From IMG/VR virus record IMGVR_UViG_3300033182_001315, positions 1 through 21,676 of that record: 21,676 nt of DNA; one strand, given 5' to 3'. The notes beneath the pieces are model-generated. The model made no database searches and was not told the DNA's origin. It saw nothing but the letters and a program-made list of their open reading frames with translations. The DNA is from a virus. Each line of letters opens with the position of its first letter. Position 1 is the stretch's first letter. A program made the translations under genes and the position numbers. Shown here one piece after another: positions 1-8,892 of the stretch.

Positions 1-2
1 AA

Positions 3-563
3 AAAATCACTAAAGGGTTATCAAAAATCAACAAACTTATGGAAAAAAGAAGTATGTTGAAAGGTGGTGCTGGTGAAGAAGGTACAGATGATCTTGTGAA
101 AAAATATAAAGAAGATACTCCTGGACAGACGGTCTCTGAAGGTAATATTGTTTATGATAATAATGATCCATACAGAATTTTTGAAAAAATGATACATTAT
201 AAAATGGGCATTTCTGTATATAATATTGATGATTTTACCGCATATAAGGAAAATGATACTATTGTTATTAGTCATGATGTTTTTGGTAATAAAGCAATAG
301 TTTCAGAAGATGATGTTAGAGCATTTTATGATTCATATAACTTTGATTTAAATGAGTTTTTAAACATCATTACACAGTTTGGTGTAAAATTTACATCCAA
401 AGAAAATGTTTTTTCGATAGGTGGAGACTCAATAGGGTTTGCATATGATTCTCTTAAAGAGAAAGAGTCAGAGATAGACGAAAATGCAAATATATTAAAT
501 TATTCAAACTTTATTACCAAAAACATGACCGTTCAAAAGAATGGTTTCGTAGTAGTTAAATAA
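3..563 (+). CDS. Hypothetical protein, 5' end beyond the window
   Basis: I do not recognise this protein. The frame is open from base 3, and the first ATG in the window (39) has no ribosome-binding site before it, so the gene very likely starts upstream. The visible part is 187 codons including the stop. It begins with a Lys-rich stretch followed by GGAGEEGTDDLVKKY and then an acidic, hydrophilic globular-looking region with no membrane segment or Cys. It is followed after 15 bases by the next small gene, which has a clear AGGAG. Its place at the head of a run of appendage and structural genes suggests a virion or virion-assembly role, but that is context only. Confidence 0.75.
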   Translation, partial: KITKGLSKINKLMEKRSMLKGGAGEEGTDDLVKKYKEDTPGQTVSEGNIVYDNNDPYRIFEKMIHYKMGISVYNIDDFTAYKENDTIVISHDVFGNKAIVSEDDVRAFYDSYNFDLNEFLNIITQFGVKFTSKENVFSIGGDSIGFAYDSLKEKESEIDENANILNYSNFITKNMTVQKNGFVVVK

Positions 564-578
564 TAGGAGAGTTTAAAA

Positions 579-791
579 ATGGCGGAAGAAATTATCCCGA
601 CAGAAACGGTTTCACAAATAGAAACTGCCGTAGCAGAAGAAATTCAAGAAGCACCAGCATTAGAACCAGTTGTTGATGCTCCAAAAAAAGTTAAAAAGAC
701 AACTAAAAAAGTTGTTGATAATGGAGAATGGAAAACCCTAGGGTTTGCCTCTCCAGAAAAATATGAAATTTATAAAAGAAAATTCAATTAA
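579..791 (+). CDS. Small Glu/Lys-rich hypothetical protein
   Basis: A 70-residue protein starting 10 bases after an AGGAG. It has two parts: an acidic, Val/Glu/Ala/Pro-rich N-terminal half that is probably disordered, and a basic linker (KKVKKTTKKVV, residues about 36-46) leading into a short C-terminal segment with WKTLGFASPEKYEIYK. Low complexity plus a compact C-terminal peptide would suit a linker or peptide that docks on another virion protein. No family is recognised. It is followed after 11 bases by the next gene, so the two are certainly cotranscribed. Confidence 0.7.
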   Translation: MAEEIIPTETVSQIETAVAEEIQEAPALEPVVDAPKKVKKTTKKVVDNGEWKTLGFASPEKYEIYKRKFN

Positions 792-802
792 GGAGAATAA
801 AA

Positions 803-1267
803 ATGGCTTCATGGGGAACAGTAGACGGGGCAATTCCTGCGTCATTTACGTCAGCAACATGCGATGCGGCTGGGGTGGTAACTGGAGTAGGAACTGCGTT
901 TTTAACAGATTTAAAAGTAGGTGATGTTTTGGTATTAGATTCAGCGGGTGCTGGAGACGGTCCTGAAGAACATTTTATCAAGTCAATTACTTCAGACACT
1001 GTATTGACATTAGTAACAGCTCCAACTGGAGATTTTACATCTGCTGCTGGTGCTGTATTGTATAGACAAGCACCTAAATATGTAAATGATTCTGATCTTA
1101 GCACAATTCTTGGCGCAGATACGACCGAAACATCGGTTGCTGGATCAAAATTTCATGCTGGTTGGCTACAGAAGCATACAAAAACAAGAGGCGGTGTCAC
1201 GTCAACATGGTATGAGACATTAGTTGCAAGTTCAAGTATTTCAGGAGATGCGCCAGATACCTTATGA
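803..1267 (+). CDS. Putative virion structural protein
   Basis: A 154-residue protein with a strong GGAG 7 bases before its ATG. It is rich in Gly, Ala, Ser, Thr and Val. Residues about 24-50 (GVVTGVGTAFLTDLKVGDVL) follow the G-T-x-F-x-x-x-L-x-x-G-D pattern common in beta-rich phage structural proteins. The C-terminal part has WLQKHTKTRGG and ends in a Ser/Asp-rich tail. The absence of charged coiled coils and its position ahead of the fibre genes favour a decoration, tail or baseplate-associated role. The exact function is not decidable from sequence alone. Confidence 0.75.
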   Translation: MASWGTVDGAIPASFTSATCDAAGVVTGVGTAFLTDLKVGDVLVLDSAGAGDGPEEHFIKSITSDTVLTLVTAPTGDFTSAAGAVLYRQAPKYVNDSDLSTILGADTTETSVAGSKFHAGWLQKHTKTRGGVTSTWYETLVASSSISGDAPDTL

Positions 1268-1281
1268 ACTTGCTGATGCGT

Positions 1282-1289
1282 AATAAATA
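1282..1289 (+). promoter_or_regulatory. Possible degenerate late promoter AATAAATA
   Basis: AATAAATA differs from the T4 late element TATAAATA only in the first base. It lies in the 42-base gap before the coiled-coil gene, 20 bases before its start. The exact element occurs at 18640 and 20617 in other gaps. In such AT-rich DNA a one-mismatch copy can easily be chance. Confidence 0.25.
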
Positions 1290-1309
1290 ATTTATAATGG
1301 AGATATATG

Positions 1310-1570
1310 ATGCCAAAAAAAATTGAAAATCCGAAACTTCGTTTGGTGGATGAAGATAACGAAGTAAATGAAATTAAAGCATTTGAGAAAATGCTCAATA
1401 AAAAGCTAAAAGAAGTTTCGGATTTATTTGATAATTATGTAAATGTATTAAAAGAAATAAATCTCAAGAGAGAAGAACTAAATAAACAAGAAGAAACTGT
1501 TCAAATTGAACTCAGCGGTTTGAATGGTGCAAAAGTAGTAATAAATCAATTACTTTTAGATTTAAAATAA
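1310..1570 (+). CDS. Small coiled-coil protein
   Basis: The 86-residue product is mostly charged helix. Residues about 22-75 show heptad-like spacing of Leu, Val and Ile among Lys and Glu, predicting a coiled coil. Two ATGs lie in tandem at 1307 and 1310; the second is chosen because GGAG at 1299-1302 is 7 bases before it. A second coiled-coil protein of similar size (6112-6327) sits directly after the large fibre gene, so the two flank the fibre genes. A chaperone or oligomerisation partner for the fibres is possible but not shown. Confidence 0.75.
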   Translation: MPKKIENPKLRLVDEDNEVNEIKAFEKMLNKKLKEVSDLFDNYVNVLKEINLKREELNKQEETVQIELSGLNGAKVVINQLLLDLK

Positions 1571-1599
1571 ATTTTTTATCTATCAAGGAGTTTTAAAAA

Positions 1600-2391
1600 A
1601 TGGCTGATAAAAAAATGACCCAGTTGGTAGCGTTAACGAGTGGATTACATCAAGATGATATTTTTCATCTAGTTGATGATCCAAATGGTGTTGACGGTGA
1701 TCCATCAAATAAAAAAATTACAACTGAAAATTTAGTTGGGCTTTTAAATTATGTGACAGATGGCGGTGATACAGTAGGTAAATCTTTCTTAAAAAGTTCA
1801 CTAACCGTCAATACCAACTTTATTACCGCGGGTAGTGTTGTTACCCCAGCAGAATTTGTTACAGAACATACCCCCGACTCTGGAGTCAGCAATACGGTTG
1901 TCAATTTGTATGGTACAAAAGTGACTATGAATGTTTCGAGTGCTGGTGCGAATGTAACTGGAGTACTTGCTGGTCAAGATATCTATATGAATATAACTGA
2001 TTCTATTGCTGATGACTCTGATGGAGCTATTAATAACATCTATTCTGGTGGTTCCGCAAGAGTTTATGGTCTACAGATCACAATTGATGATTCAGGAAAT
2101 AACAGAGCTGTGAAACCTGATGCGTTCATTTGTTTGAACGATGGTTCAGGATATTTAAATGATAACGAAGACGAAGAATATGGAGTAAATTATCTGATGG
2201 ACTTGGGCAATGGTTCTGAATATGTCGTGGCATCTGCAAATGGTGAATCTTGGGCAAATGGTCATGTTATGATTATAACGGGCAACACCGGTAATGATAA
2301 TGATCGTACGGCAGATACGAAAATTAAAATTAGGGTGAATGGTACGGAATATGCTTTATTGGCAACTTCAAACACGAACTATACCATTTAA
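1600..2391 (+). CDS. Virion appendage protein sharing the fibre N-terminal domain
   Basis: A 263-residue protein with AAGGAG before its ATG. Residues 1-50 carry MADK, then a VDDPNG and an NKKIT motif, the same domain that begins the 1231-residue protein after it. Many marine T4-like phage appendage proteins begin in a similar way (from memory), which suggests a common docking module on the baseplate or fibre hub. The rest is Asn/Asp/Gly/Thr/Val-rich and beta-like, with no membrane segment. It is probably a short fibre, or a tip or adhesin protein that uses the same attachment point as its larger neighbour. The paralogy of the N-termini is visible; the docking role is inferred. Confidence 0.8.
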   Translation: MADKKMTQLVALTSGLHQDDIFHLVDDPNGVDGDPSNKKITTENLVGLLNYVTDGGDTVGKSFLKSSLTVNTNFITAGSVVTPAEFVTEHTPDSGVSNTVVNLYGTKVTMNVSSAGANVTGVLAGQDIYMNITDSIADDSDGAINNIYSGGSARVYGLQITIDDSGNNRAVKPDAFICLNDGSGYLNDNEDEEYGVNYLMDLGNGSEYVVASANGESWANGHVMIITGNTGNDNDRTADTKIKIRVNGTEYALLATSNTNYTI

Positions 2392-2412
2392 CATGTAATA
2401 TAGAGTCAAAAA

Positions 2413-5400
2413 ATGGCAGATAAGAGAATATCCATTCTGCCTGCATTAGCATCTGCGGCGAAGGAAGATGTTCTCCTTGTCGTAGATGATCCTGCGGGCG
2501 CACCTACAAACAAAAAAATTACAATACAATCTTTCTTTTCTAATGTTGCTTCGGAAGTTGTATTAGCAAATACTAAAGATGCCGCTAATTCATCAGACGG
2601 TGCTTTGGTTGTCAGAGGTGGCGCAGGATTCTTGAAAAATGTTTATATTGACGGTAATTTAGATGTTGGGGGTTCTATAACCCTAGAAACTGTCCAAACA
2701 GATAAATTTACGTCATCTATTATACCTGATTCTTTGAATTTTACAGTAGGTAATACATCAAATTATTGGAAAGAATTATATACTAGACAAATTTTTAGTG
2801 GTTCGGGCACTTTGACTATATCGTCAAATACCACAATTGATGCAAATACAATATTTTCACAAAATGTGGATATTAATGGTGATCAAGTTAATATAAAAGG
2901 CAACACTTATTTAGATTCTAATTTATTCGTTAAATCAACGTCCGTGAATACATATATTGGATCTTCAGTACTATATGTTGATTCAGATGTATTTTTAATG
3001 GGTGATAATTTACAAATTGATGCTGATTTGGATCTAACTAATGGTTTGTTTATTTCAGGGCCGACTTTAAATGTTCAAACTGAAACTTTTCAGTCTAATG
3101 CAAACTCATACATTGTTTACAGCAATGTTCAAATTGGAGAATTTCTTTCAGAAGGAAATCCTAAAGGTAGCGATACTGATTATTTTAGAGTAAAGGCATC
3201 AAATTCTGCTTTTTATTCAAATAATAATTTTTTTGGAACCAAATCAGAATTCACATCAAATGTAAAATTTATATCAGCAAATGTTGATATATCTACTCAA
3301 AATACGTATATTACTTCTAATACAACATTTGAAAAAAATATACTAACTATAAAATCAAATTCTACATTTACTGGAGTGTATTCAAATCTTAATATTGATA
3401 CAACAAACACATTTATTACGTCTAATACAGTAATTAATAATGATTTGACTAACTTTAATAGTGGTAATGTTTATTTTCATGATACCCTAGTTTCTGCAAC
3501 AGCAAACGTAGAATTATTAGGTAGTAATACTCACATTGACGGAACTTTTTTTAATGTATTGTCTAATGTTTCTATTCTTTCCGATAGCACATCCACATCT
3601 GCCGCCACGGGTTCTTTAGTTGTATCAGGCGGTGTGGGAATAGCTAAAGATGTAAATATCGGCGAAGATTTGACAGTTGGGGGAAATTTTCACACAGTTG
3701 GTGATATCACATTTGATGGAGAAATAACACTCAGTGGTGTTGAAACCAATATCACTTCTTTGGCAGTGACCTTTACCGGTGATGATGCATCAATAGGTTC
3801 AAATGTATTAATTACTGGAGCGAACACCTATATTGCAGGAACAGAATTTAAAGTTTTATCAAATGTCATTATTGATTCAACAGTTTCTAATACATGGATT
3901 TCAGGCACGGATATTTCAATTCTTGCAAATGCCCATTTAACAGGCGCAAATACCTATGTAGAGGGTGATAAATTAGAGATATTGTCCAATGTATTTTTCA
4001 ATTCAGCCATTTCAAATACATGGATTGAGGGTGAATTAGTTACGGTAGTTGCAAATACTACTTTTTCGGGCGATGATGCAACAGTTGTATTTGTTTCAAA
4101 TGTTGATATTTCGTCAACAAATACATGGATGCAAGGTGAACAAGTAACTGTTAAATCAAATACTACTTTTTCGGGCGATGATGCAACAGTTACCTTCGTT
4201 TCAAATACTTATATTATATCTGCAAATACTTGGATTGATGGAACAGATCTAAAAGTAAAATCTAATGTAAATATTGAAAGTACAGATGTTTCTATATCAT
4301 CCAATACAAATATTACATCAACCACAGGATCTACATCATCTACATCAGGCGCGTTAATTGTTGATGGCGGTGTCGGTATAGCGGAAAACTTAAATGTTGG
4401 TGGAAATATACATGCAACCGGAAATATAACCGCTGATGGTAATATTAACATTGGAAATGAATCTACTGATACCGTATCAATTTCAGCATCATTATCATCC
4501 AGTATAGTTCCTGACACTGATAATTCATATGATTTAGGATCTGACGCCATTAGATATCAAGACGTATATTCACATAATATTACGGCAAATGCGGTTACTA
4601 TCGAAGAAACTTTAACTGCTGGTGTTATTGATGTTTCCGGTATTACTACAGCAACAAAAAATGTTTATTTAAATGGTACAGATGTTTATCTTAAATTTAG
4701 TGATGATTCTCATTTGAGAAGAAGTGCAGTAGGAACTTTATCATTGACTTCAAATGAAATGGTTTTCAGTTCCAATGTTGATTTAAATGGATCTAACACA
4801 AATATAACTTCTGCAAATACATTAATATCTTCAACTGGTTTGAATATATTTGGTACAGATTTAGATATATCTTCAAACGCAATAGCATCTGCAAACGTGA
4901 CATTTTCTGGTGCGAATGTTTATATGCATTCCGGTAAATTGGATATTGCATCAGATATAAACATCACATCACCTAATAATTACATCGCAGGATCTCAAAC
5001 AACTGTATTGTCTAATGTGCATATTGATTCTGCCGTGAGTAATACTTATATAGAAGGTACATTATTTACCATTGCCGCAAACTCTCTCTTTTCTGGGGAC
5101 GATGCAATAGTTACTATAGCATCAAATGTAGATATAACCAGTGATAATACTTATATCAACGGAACAAATTTAGAAGTATTGTCAAATACTTATTTCAATT
5201 CGTCAATGGCAAATGCTTGGATAGAAAGTGAAAAATTAACAGTTGTATCAAATACTATTTTTTCAGGCGGTGCCGATGCAGTGGTCACTCTTGCAACAAA
5301 TGTTGAGATAACAGCGGCAAACACATTTGTAAGCAGTCCAAAAATAGTTTTTGATGGTGGTGCGAGTTCAAATACTTGGATAGCGGGTGAAGATTTAGGG

Positions 5401-6108
5401 ATCACTTCAAACGCAACCTTTCAGGGAAATTTTACTTTAACTGGAGACCATTTTCATATTGGAGATATATCAAGCACTCCAGATTTAAAAATAATTAACA
5501 CTAATGTAACAAAATTACATTATGATCCTTTATCCGATGATTTTCATTTTTATTCACCTATAGAAGTTGAAGGTGATTTGAATGTTAATTATGCTGTGAG
5601 ATTGCACGATGAGGGGCAACTTAATTTTGGTGGTTATATGTCATTGGAAGATGGAACTGGATCTTTCTTGATAGAGACGCTTAACGAAGATGATAGATTA
5701 GGGTTAGAAGAGAACGCACAAGATAGAATAAAGGGCAAAGAATTGGGTATGGAGTTTCGTTCATTAAATTATGGATTTGGTGATGTAAATTTTAATACCG
5801 GAAGTAGAAATAATATTATTTTGGGGTTAGGTGAAGAACCAATAGATTTACCCGTTGATACTCAAGTGTATATGTGGACAGAAATGGCACAACATTCTGG
5901 TATTGATGAAGATGAACCTGAAGTTGGTCATTTATATATTATGGATGGTGGTGGAAATAAAACCCGATTTTCGCCCCATGATGAAAATAATGAATGGGTG
6001 TTTTATTCAGAAAATAAAAAAACTGGCAAAAAAATAAAAATAAATATGGAAAGTATGATTCGTAAATTAGAAAAATTTACGGGAGAAAAATTTATTGAAG
6101 AAGGATAA
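2413..6108 (+). CDS. Long repetitive tail-fibre-like protein
   Basis: A 1231-residue protein beginning with the same MADK...VDDPAG...NKKIT docking domain as the gene before it. The body is a long series of irregular repeats built on SNT-x-I, TFSGDDA and NTWI-x-G units, with Asn at regular turn positions, as expected of a beta-helix or beta-prism fibre shaft. A second repeat type, with SGALVV-x-GG-x-G followed by VGGN, occurs about three times (residues near 60, 400 and 650) and is common in phage fibres. The last 100 residues are different: a globular acidic region, then SPHDENNEWVFYSENKKTGK and a helical end, perhaps a trimerisation or tip domain. It probably contacts the host surface. The start has only a weak ribosome-binding site. 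Confidence 0.85.
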   Translation: MADKRISILPALASAAKEDVLLVVDDPAGAPTNKKITIQSFFSNVASEVVLANTKDAANSSDGALVVRGGAGFLKNVYIDGNLDVGGSITLETVQTDKFTSSIIPDSLNFTVGNTSNYWKELYTRQIFSGSGTLTISSNTTIDANTIFSQNVDINGDQVNIKGNTYLDSNLFVKSTSVNTYIGSSVLYVDSDVFLMGDNLQIDADLDLTNGLFISGPTLNVQTETFQSNANSYIVYSNVQIGEFLSEGNPKGSDTDYFRVKASNSAFYSNNNFFGTKSEFTSNVKFISANVDISTQNTYITSNTTFEKNILTIKSNSTFTGVYSNLNIDTTNTFITSNTVINNDLTNFNSGNVYFHDTLVSATANVELLGSNTHIDGTFFNVLSNVSILSDSTSTSAATGSLVVSGGVGIAKDVNIGEDLTVGGNFHTVGDITFDGEITLSGVETNITSLAVTFTGDDASIGSNVLITGANTYIAGTEFKVLSNVIIDSTVSNTWISGTDISILANAHLTGANTYVEGDKLEILSNVFFNSAISNTWIEGELVTVVANTTFSGDDATVVFVSNVDISSTNTWMQGEQVTVKSNTTFSGDDATVTFVSNTYIISANTWIDGTDLKVKSNVNIESTDVSISSNTNITSTTGSTSSTSGALIVDGGVGIAENLNVGGNIHATGNITADGNINIGNESTDTVSISASLSSSIVPDTDNSYDLGSDAIRYQDVYSHNITANAVTIEETLTAGVIDVSGITTATKNVYLNGTDVYLKFSDDSHLRRSAVGTLSLTSNEMVFSSNVDLNGSNTNITSANTLISSTGLNIFGTDLDISSNAIASANVTFSGANVYMHSGKLDIASDINITSPNNYIAGSQTTVLSNVHIDSAVSNTYIEGTLFTIAANSLFSGDDAIVTIASNVDITSDNTYINGTNLEVLSNTYFNSSMANAWIESEKLTVVSNTIFSGGADAVVTLATNVEITAANTFVSSPKIVFDGGASSNTWIAGEDLGITSNATFQGNFTLTGDHFHIGDISSTPDLKIINTNVTKLHYDPLSDDFHFYSPIEVEGDLNVNYAVRLHDEGQLNFGGYMSLEDGTGSFLIETLNEDDRLGLEENAQDRIKGKELGMEFRSLNYGFGDVNFNTGSRNNIILGLGEEPIDLPVDTQVYMWTEMAQHSGIDEDEPEVGHLYIMDGGGNKTRFSPHDENNEWVFYSENKKTGKKIKINMESMIRKLEKFTGEKFIEEG
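4052..4191 (+). repeat. Perfect 35-base direct repeat inside the fibre gene
   Basis: Bases 4052-4086 and 4157-4191 are identical, from CAAATACTACTTTTTCGGGC through GATGATGCAACAGTT. The offset is 105 bases, exactly 35 codons, so the reading frame is kept. The other fibre repeats are only similar at protein level, so this pair points to a recent tandem duplication or gene conversion. Confidence 0.9.
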
Positions 6109-6111
6109 AAA

Positions 6112-6327
6112 ATGAATATAGAAATGTTGAACGACGAATTGACAAAATTGACCCAAGATAAAACGACTATTGACGGTAAACTTTCACAATATAAAGATGA
6201 AATCGTCACACTGGAAAAAAATAGAGATTATTTGATGGGTGCGATACAGTTTTGTAATTATTTGATTAATTCCTCAAAAAATAATGAGCAAACAATAGAG
6301 GAATCAGACGAAGAAAATGTAAATTAA
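6112..6327 (+). CDS. Small coiled-coil protein after the fibre gene
   Basis: A 71-residue protein, preceded by GAAGGA and starting 3 bases after the fibre stop codon. Residues 1-40 form a charged helix with a heptad pattern, then a short hydrophobic stretch (LMGAIQFCNYLI) and an acidic tail rich in Glu. It resembles the protein at 1310-1570 in size and composition but not in alignable sequence. The tight spacing argues for translation coupled to the fibre gene, consistent with a fibre-assembly or capping partner. That role is an inference. Confidence 0.7.
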   Translation: MNIEMLNDELTKLTQDKTTIDGKLSQYKDEIVTLEKNRDYLMGAIQFCNYLINSSKNNEQTIEESDEENVN

Positions 6328-6330
6328 AAA

Positions 6331-6720
6331 ATGTTTGATGATTTGACTGAGGATAATTATATTCTCTATGCAATGAAATATTATGATAATCCTCAGTGTT
6401 TGTCGGAAAAAGATTTTTATTCTGATATGAATAGCATTAAATATATAAAAAGATTATTTAATCGTTATTTATCGACAGGTGAATTGAAGGAAAGATTATT
6501 ATTAAATCATTTGATAACTTTCTACAATATGTTTCCTATAGATGTAGGTAATCGCATTTTGTTTTTAAAAATGCCAGAAAATGTTCATAGCATATTAAAA
6601 ACGTTTTTAATACACCTAGACTACATGACAAATGTAATTGATAAAGTTAATGGAAAATATATTATTAGTAGTGATATCATGTTGGATATGAATGTTGTAA
6701 AAAAATTAAGAGAGATTTAA
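6331..6720 (+). CDS. Conserved T4-like phage protein of unknown function
   Basis: A 129-residue, largely helical protein beginning MFDDLTEDNYILYAMKYYDN. From memory, proteins with this N-terminus and the segment IKYIKRLFNRYLSTGELKER recur in marine T4-like phages next to virion genes, annotated only as hypothetical. There is no signal peptide, Cys cluster or obvious catalytic motif. Its stop codon shares a base with the start of the next gene, and it has almost no ribosome-binding site of its own, so translation is probably coupled to its neighbours. A role in virion assembly is likely from context. Confidence 0.75.
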   Translation: MFDDLTEDNYILYAMKYYDNPQCLSEKDFYSDMNSIKYIKRLFNRYLSTGELKERLLLNHLITFYNMFPIDVGNRILFLKMPENVHSILKTFLIHLDYMTNVIDKVNGKYIISSDIMLDMNVVKKLREI

Positions 6721-7466
6721 TGTCTATAACATCGACAATCGGAAATATATATTTTGTGTATCAATTTATAAAAAAATTGATCACTCCTTTTGATAAAACT
6801 AAAGCTTATGAACTCGGTATAATTGACGATACTGGAAAGGTCTTGAAAAAAAGACGAAGTTTAACTTCACGAGAAGAAAAGGAGGCTTATACAATAAGTG
6901 ATACCTTAATTTTTAACTTAAAAAAATTATTAGCAAAAGTTCCTGGTGGTAGTACACGCTTTGCAACATTTGCCGCTGCATTATTTTTAATAAAAGAAGA
7001 AAAAAATAAAGATGTAAATTGTTATTTAGATGAAGAATATCTTTTTTCTAAATTTAATGCATTTTTAAGAGAATGTACTTATAATAAAAATGAAATTGAA
7101 GTTTTAATGGAACAATATGACACACATTTAGAGCTTTTGGGTGAGATGACGGCAGTTGGGGGAGGTGCTATTCATGGAATTGGTGTCAATCCCCCAGGTT
7201 CAACAAATGCAGGCGAACCTCCAGGACCAAAAAAGAAAAGAGAAAAATTTGCAGGGGCTGATGTTTTTAAGGTAGATTATGAGACTTTTATGAAAAATAA
7301 ATTTGGTAAGAAAAAATATGCAAAATATGAAGATTATGTCGGCAATGATGAAACGGGACAAGAGATTCGTGAATACGGTTTGAAGAATCCTGAAAAACCA
7401 ATAATTATACAAGATAAATCGACTGGTGCAATGATGTATTTGAGAAGAGGTAAAAATGGAAATTGA
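6720..7466 (+). CDS. Conserved T4-like phage protein, likely structural or assembly
   Basis: A 248-residue protein. The N-terminal part contains FIKKLITPFDKTKAYELGII and later FNLKKLLAKVPGGSTRFATF, a pattern I associate with a conserved hypothetical protein of marine T4-like phages that follows the preceding gene. The middle (residues about 140-170) is a Gly/Pro-rich linker, and the C-terminal part is highly basic (KKKREKF, KFGKKKYAKY). Its first base is the last base of the preceding stop codon, and its end overlaps the next gene by 11 bases. The function is unknown; a basic tail could bind DNA or an acidic partner. Confidence 0.75.
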   Translation: MSITSTIGNIYFVYQFIKKLITPFDKTKAYELGIIDDTGKVLKKRRSLTSREEKEAYTISDTLIFNLKKLLAKVPGGSTRFATFAAALFLIKEEKNKDVNCYLDEEYLFSKFNAFLRECTYNKNEIEVLMEQYDTHLELLGEMTAVGGGAIHGIGVNPPGSTNAGEPPGPKKKREKFAGADVFKVDYETFMKNKFGKKKYAKYEDYVGNDETGQEIREYGLKNPEKPIIIQDKSTGAMMYLRRGKNGN

Positions 7467-7794
7467 AGATATTACAAATAAGATTGATACATTGGAGATT
7501 GATGAATCTTTTTTAGATAGCGAATTATTACTTGCTGCTGTTGGTGCAACTACGGGTCCAGCAGGTTTATTAGTTATAAACGCAATTAAAAAAACTATAG
7601 AGATGAAATCTTTATTATCAACAGTGTTTGGGGCTATCGATGATATATGTGATGATGAAAATAATAATGCGAGCAAATCTATGTTTGATGATAAATTTTT
7701 AGAAAAAATGAGTCCTGAACAATTAGAAGTCGTGAATAAAATAAAAAAACCAAATAAAACAGATGAAGAACTCTACATGGATGGGTGGTCATGA
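7456..7794 (+). CDS. Hypothetical protein with a hydrophobic central segment
   Basis: A 112-residue acidic protein with GAGG just before its ATG inside the end of the preceding gene. Residues 24-45 (ELLLAAVGATTGPAGLLVIN) are hydrophobic and Gly/Ala-rich and could be a membrane-active helix or a buried hairpin. The rest is Asp/Glu/Lys-rich helix ending in DEELYMDGWS. No family is recognised. Its stop overlaps the next start as ATGA, so it belongs to the same virion-gene operon. Confidence 0.65.
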   Translation: MEIEDITNKIDTLEIDESFLDSELLLAAVGATTGPAGLLVINAIKKTIEMKSLLSTVFGAIDDICDDENNNASKSMFDDKFLEKMSPEQLEVVNKIKKPNKTDEELYMDGWS

Positions 7795-8738
7795 GTATTT
7801 CACTTTCAGAATCTGCTATAATAAATCCAGATGGTGAACAGGGTGTTGCTGATTATGCTCGTAGATCTTCAATAATTTTTCAAGGTTATAGGGTTCAGGA
7901 TTTAGCCGCATTAGATGCATACACGGGCAAAATAACTAAGACATATACATCTGTATCTGGTCAAGACGATCTAATTGCGGAAGGGGCTTATAACGGATCT
8001 GCACTTGAAAAAACTTTTTATGTTGAAATAGATTCAGCAGGAACGACCGATACATTTAGTTGGTCTTTCAATTCTGATTTATCCAGTCCTGAAGAGACAG
8101 GTGTTGCGTGTGATATTGTTTCCCATACATTAGTGAATGGCGTTGCAATCAGATTTTCTTCCATAACTGGTCATTCAGTCGGAGATAAATGGCAATTAGA
8201 TTACAGTATTGATTTAGATAAAGCACATGATTTAGTTAGATTTACTGGTACTCATGGGGGTACTGTTGATGATGTTAAAGGAAGATTCGATCTTTATGTT
8301 AATAGTGCATCAATTAATGATATCACAATCACACAATTTTCGGGGTCTGGATTAGATGACATTTCTGCTGGGGGCTATCAATATAAATTATTACCACAAA
8401 CTTACTATATTAAAATTTATTATGCTGGCACAGGATCATTAGATCCAGATCAATTTGTTTGGTCATTAGACCCTACTTTTCCCGTCAATTCTACATCTTT
8501 ACCCATAGATATACAAAGCGGAACTAATTTGCAGTTGGAAGATGGTCTGACAGTTAGTTTTGTGAGTAATACGGGTCATACATTGAATGACATATGGAGG
8601 GTGGTTTATAAACCCGATATAGCAATGACAGTACATGCAAATAATCAAACAGAAATTCACGGCACCCTTGTCAATGATGGTGCTAAAATAGGCATAAAAG
8701 TATATAATTCAGCGGGAGTATTACTCAATGGAGCATAA
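7791..8738 (+). CDS. Putative virion protein with two internal beta repeats
   Basis: A 315-residue protein. The ATG at 7791 overlaps the upstream stop and is preferred over the GTG 6 bases earlier. It carries two divergent copies of a domain of about 75 residues: one with TFYVEID...DTFSWS...TGHSVGDKW, the other with TYYIKIYY...DQFVWS...TGHTLNDIW. Each copy ends in TGH-x-x-x-D-x-W. The composition (Thr, Ser, Gly, Asp, aromatic residues, no Cys) is typical of beta-sandwich virion proteins such as head decorations, whiskers or fibre knobs. It is the last large gene of the virion block before the sigma-70 promoter at 8889. Confidence 0.75.
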   Translation: MSISLSESAIINPDGEQGVADYARRSSIIFQGYRVQDLAALDAYTGKITKTYTSVSGQDDLIAEGAYNGSALEKTFYVEIDSAGTTDTFSWSFNSDLSSPEETGVACDIVSHTLVNGVAIRFSSITGHSVGDKWQLDYSIDLDKAHDLVRFTGTHGGTVDDVKGRFDLYVNSASINDITITQFSGSGLDDISAGGYQYKLLPQTYYIKIYYAGTGSLDPDQFVWSLDPTFPVNSTSLPIDIQSGTNLQLEDGLTVSFVSNTGHTLNDIWRVVYKPDIAMTVHANNQTEIHGTLVNDGAKIGIKVYNSAGVLLNGA

Positions 8739-8739
8739 T

Positions 8740-8892
8740 ATGAACGAAAACGAATTGAATTTATTAAAACTTGTTCAGTCGATGAAAATAAAAAATAAAG
8801 TTTATGATAAAACTTTGATTTATGAGTATGCGCTGAAATACAACATATCCGATGAATCGGTCAAAAAATGTTTACAGTATTTCGGGAATTGA
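8740..8892 (+). CDS. Small helical hypothetical protein
   Basis: A 50-residue ORF beginning one base after the preceding stop codon, with GGAG 10 bases upstream inside that gene. It is charged and helical (NELNLLKLVQSMKIKNKVYD, then a Tyr/Lys-rich part ending in KKCLQYFGN). The compact, hydrophobic-patterned sequence and perfect packing into the gap support a real gene, although it is short. Its last bases overlap the -35 box of the promoter that drives the next block. The function is unknown. Confidence 0.6.
   Translation: MNENELNLLKLVQSMKIKNKVYDKTLIYEYALKYNISDESVKKCLQYFGN

Noticed and set aside
1-60. A separate gene ending at TGA 58-60
   Set aside because: Only 19 codons are visible in that frame, whereas the frame of the next gene is also open to the window start and gives a more natural upstream extension.
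7200-7676. Minus-strand reading frame of 158 codons
   Set aside because: It is antisense to two well-packed plus-strand genes, has a composition unlike a folded protein and lacks a ribosome-binding site.
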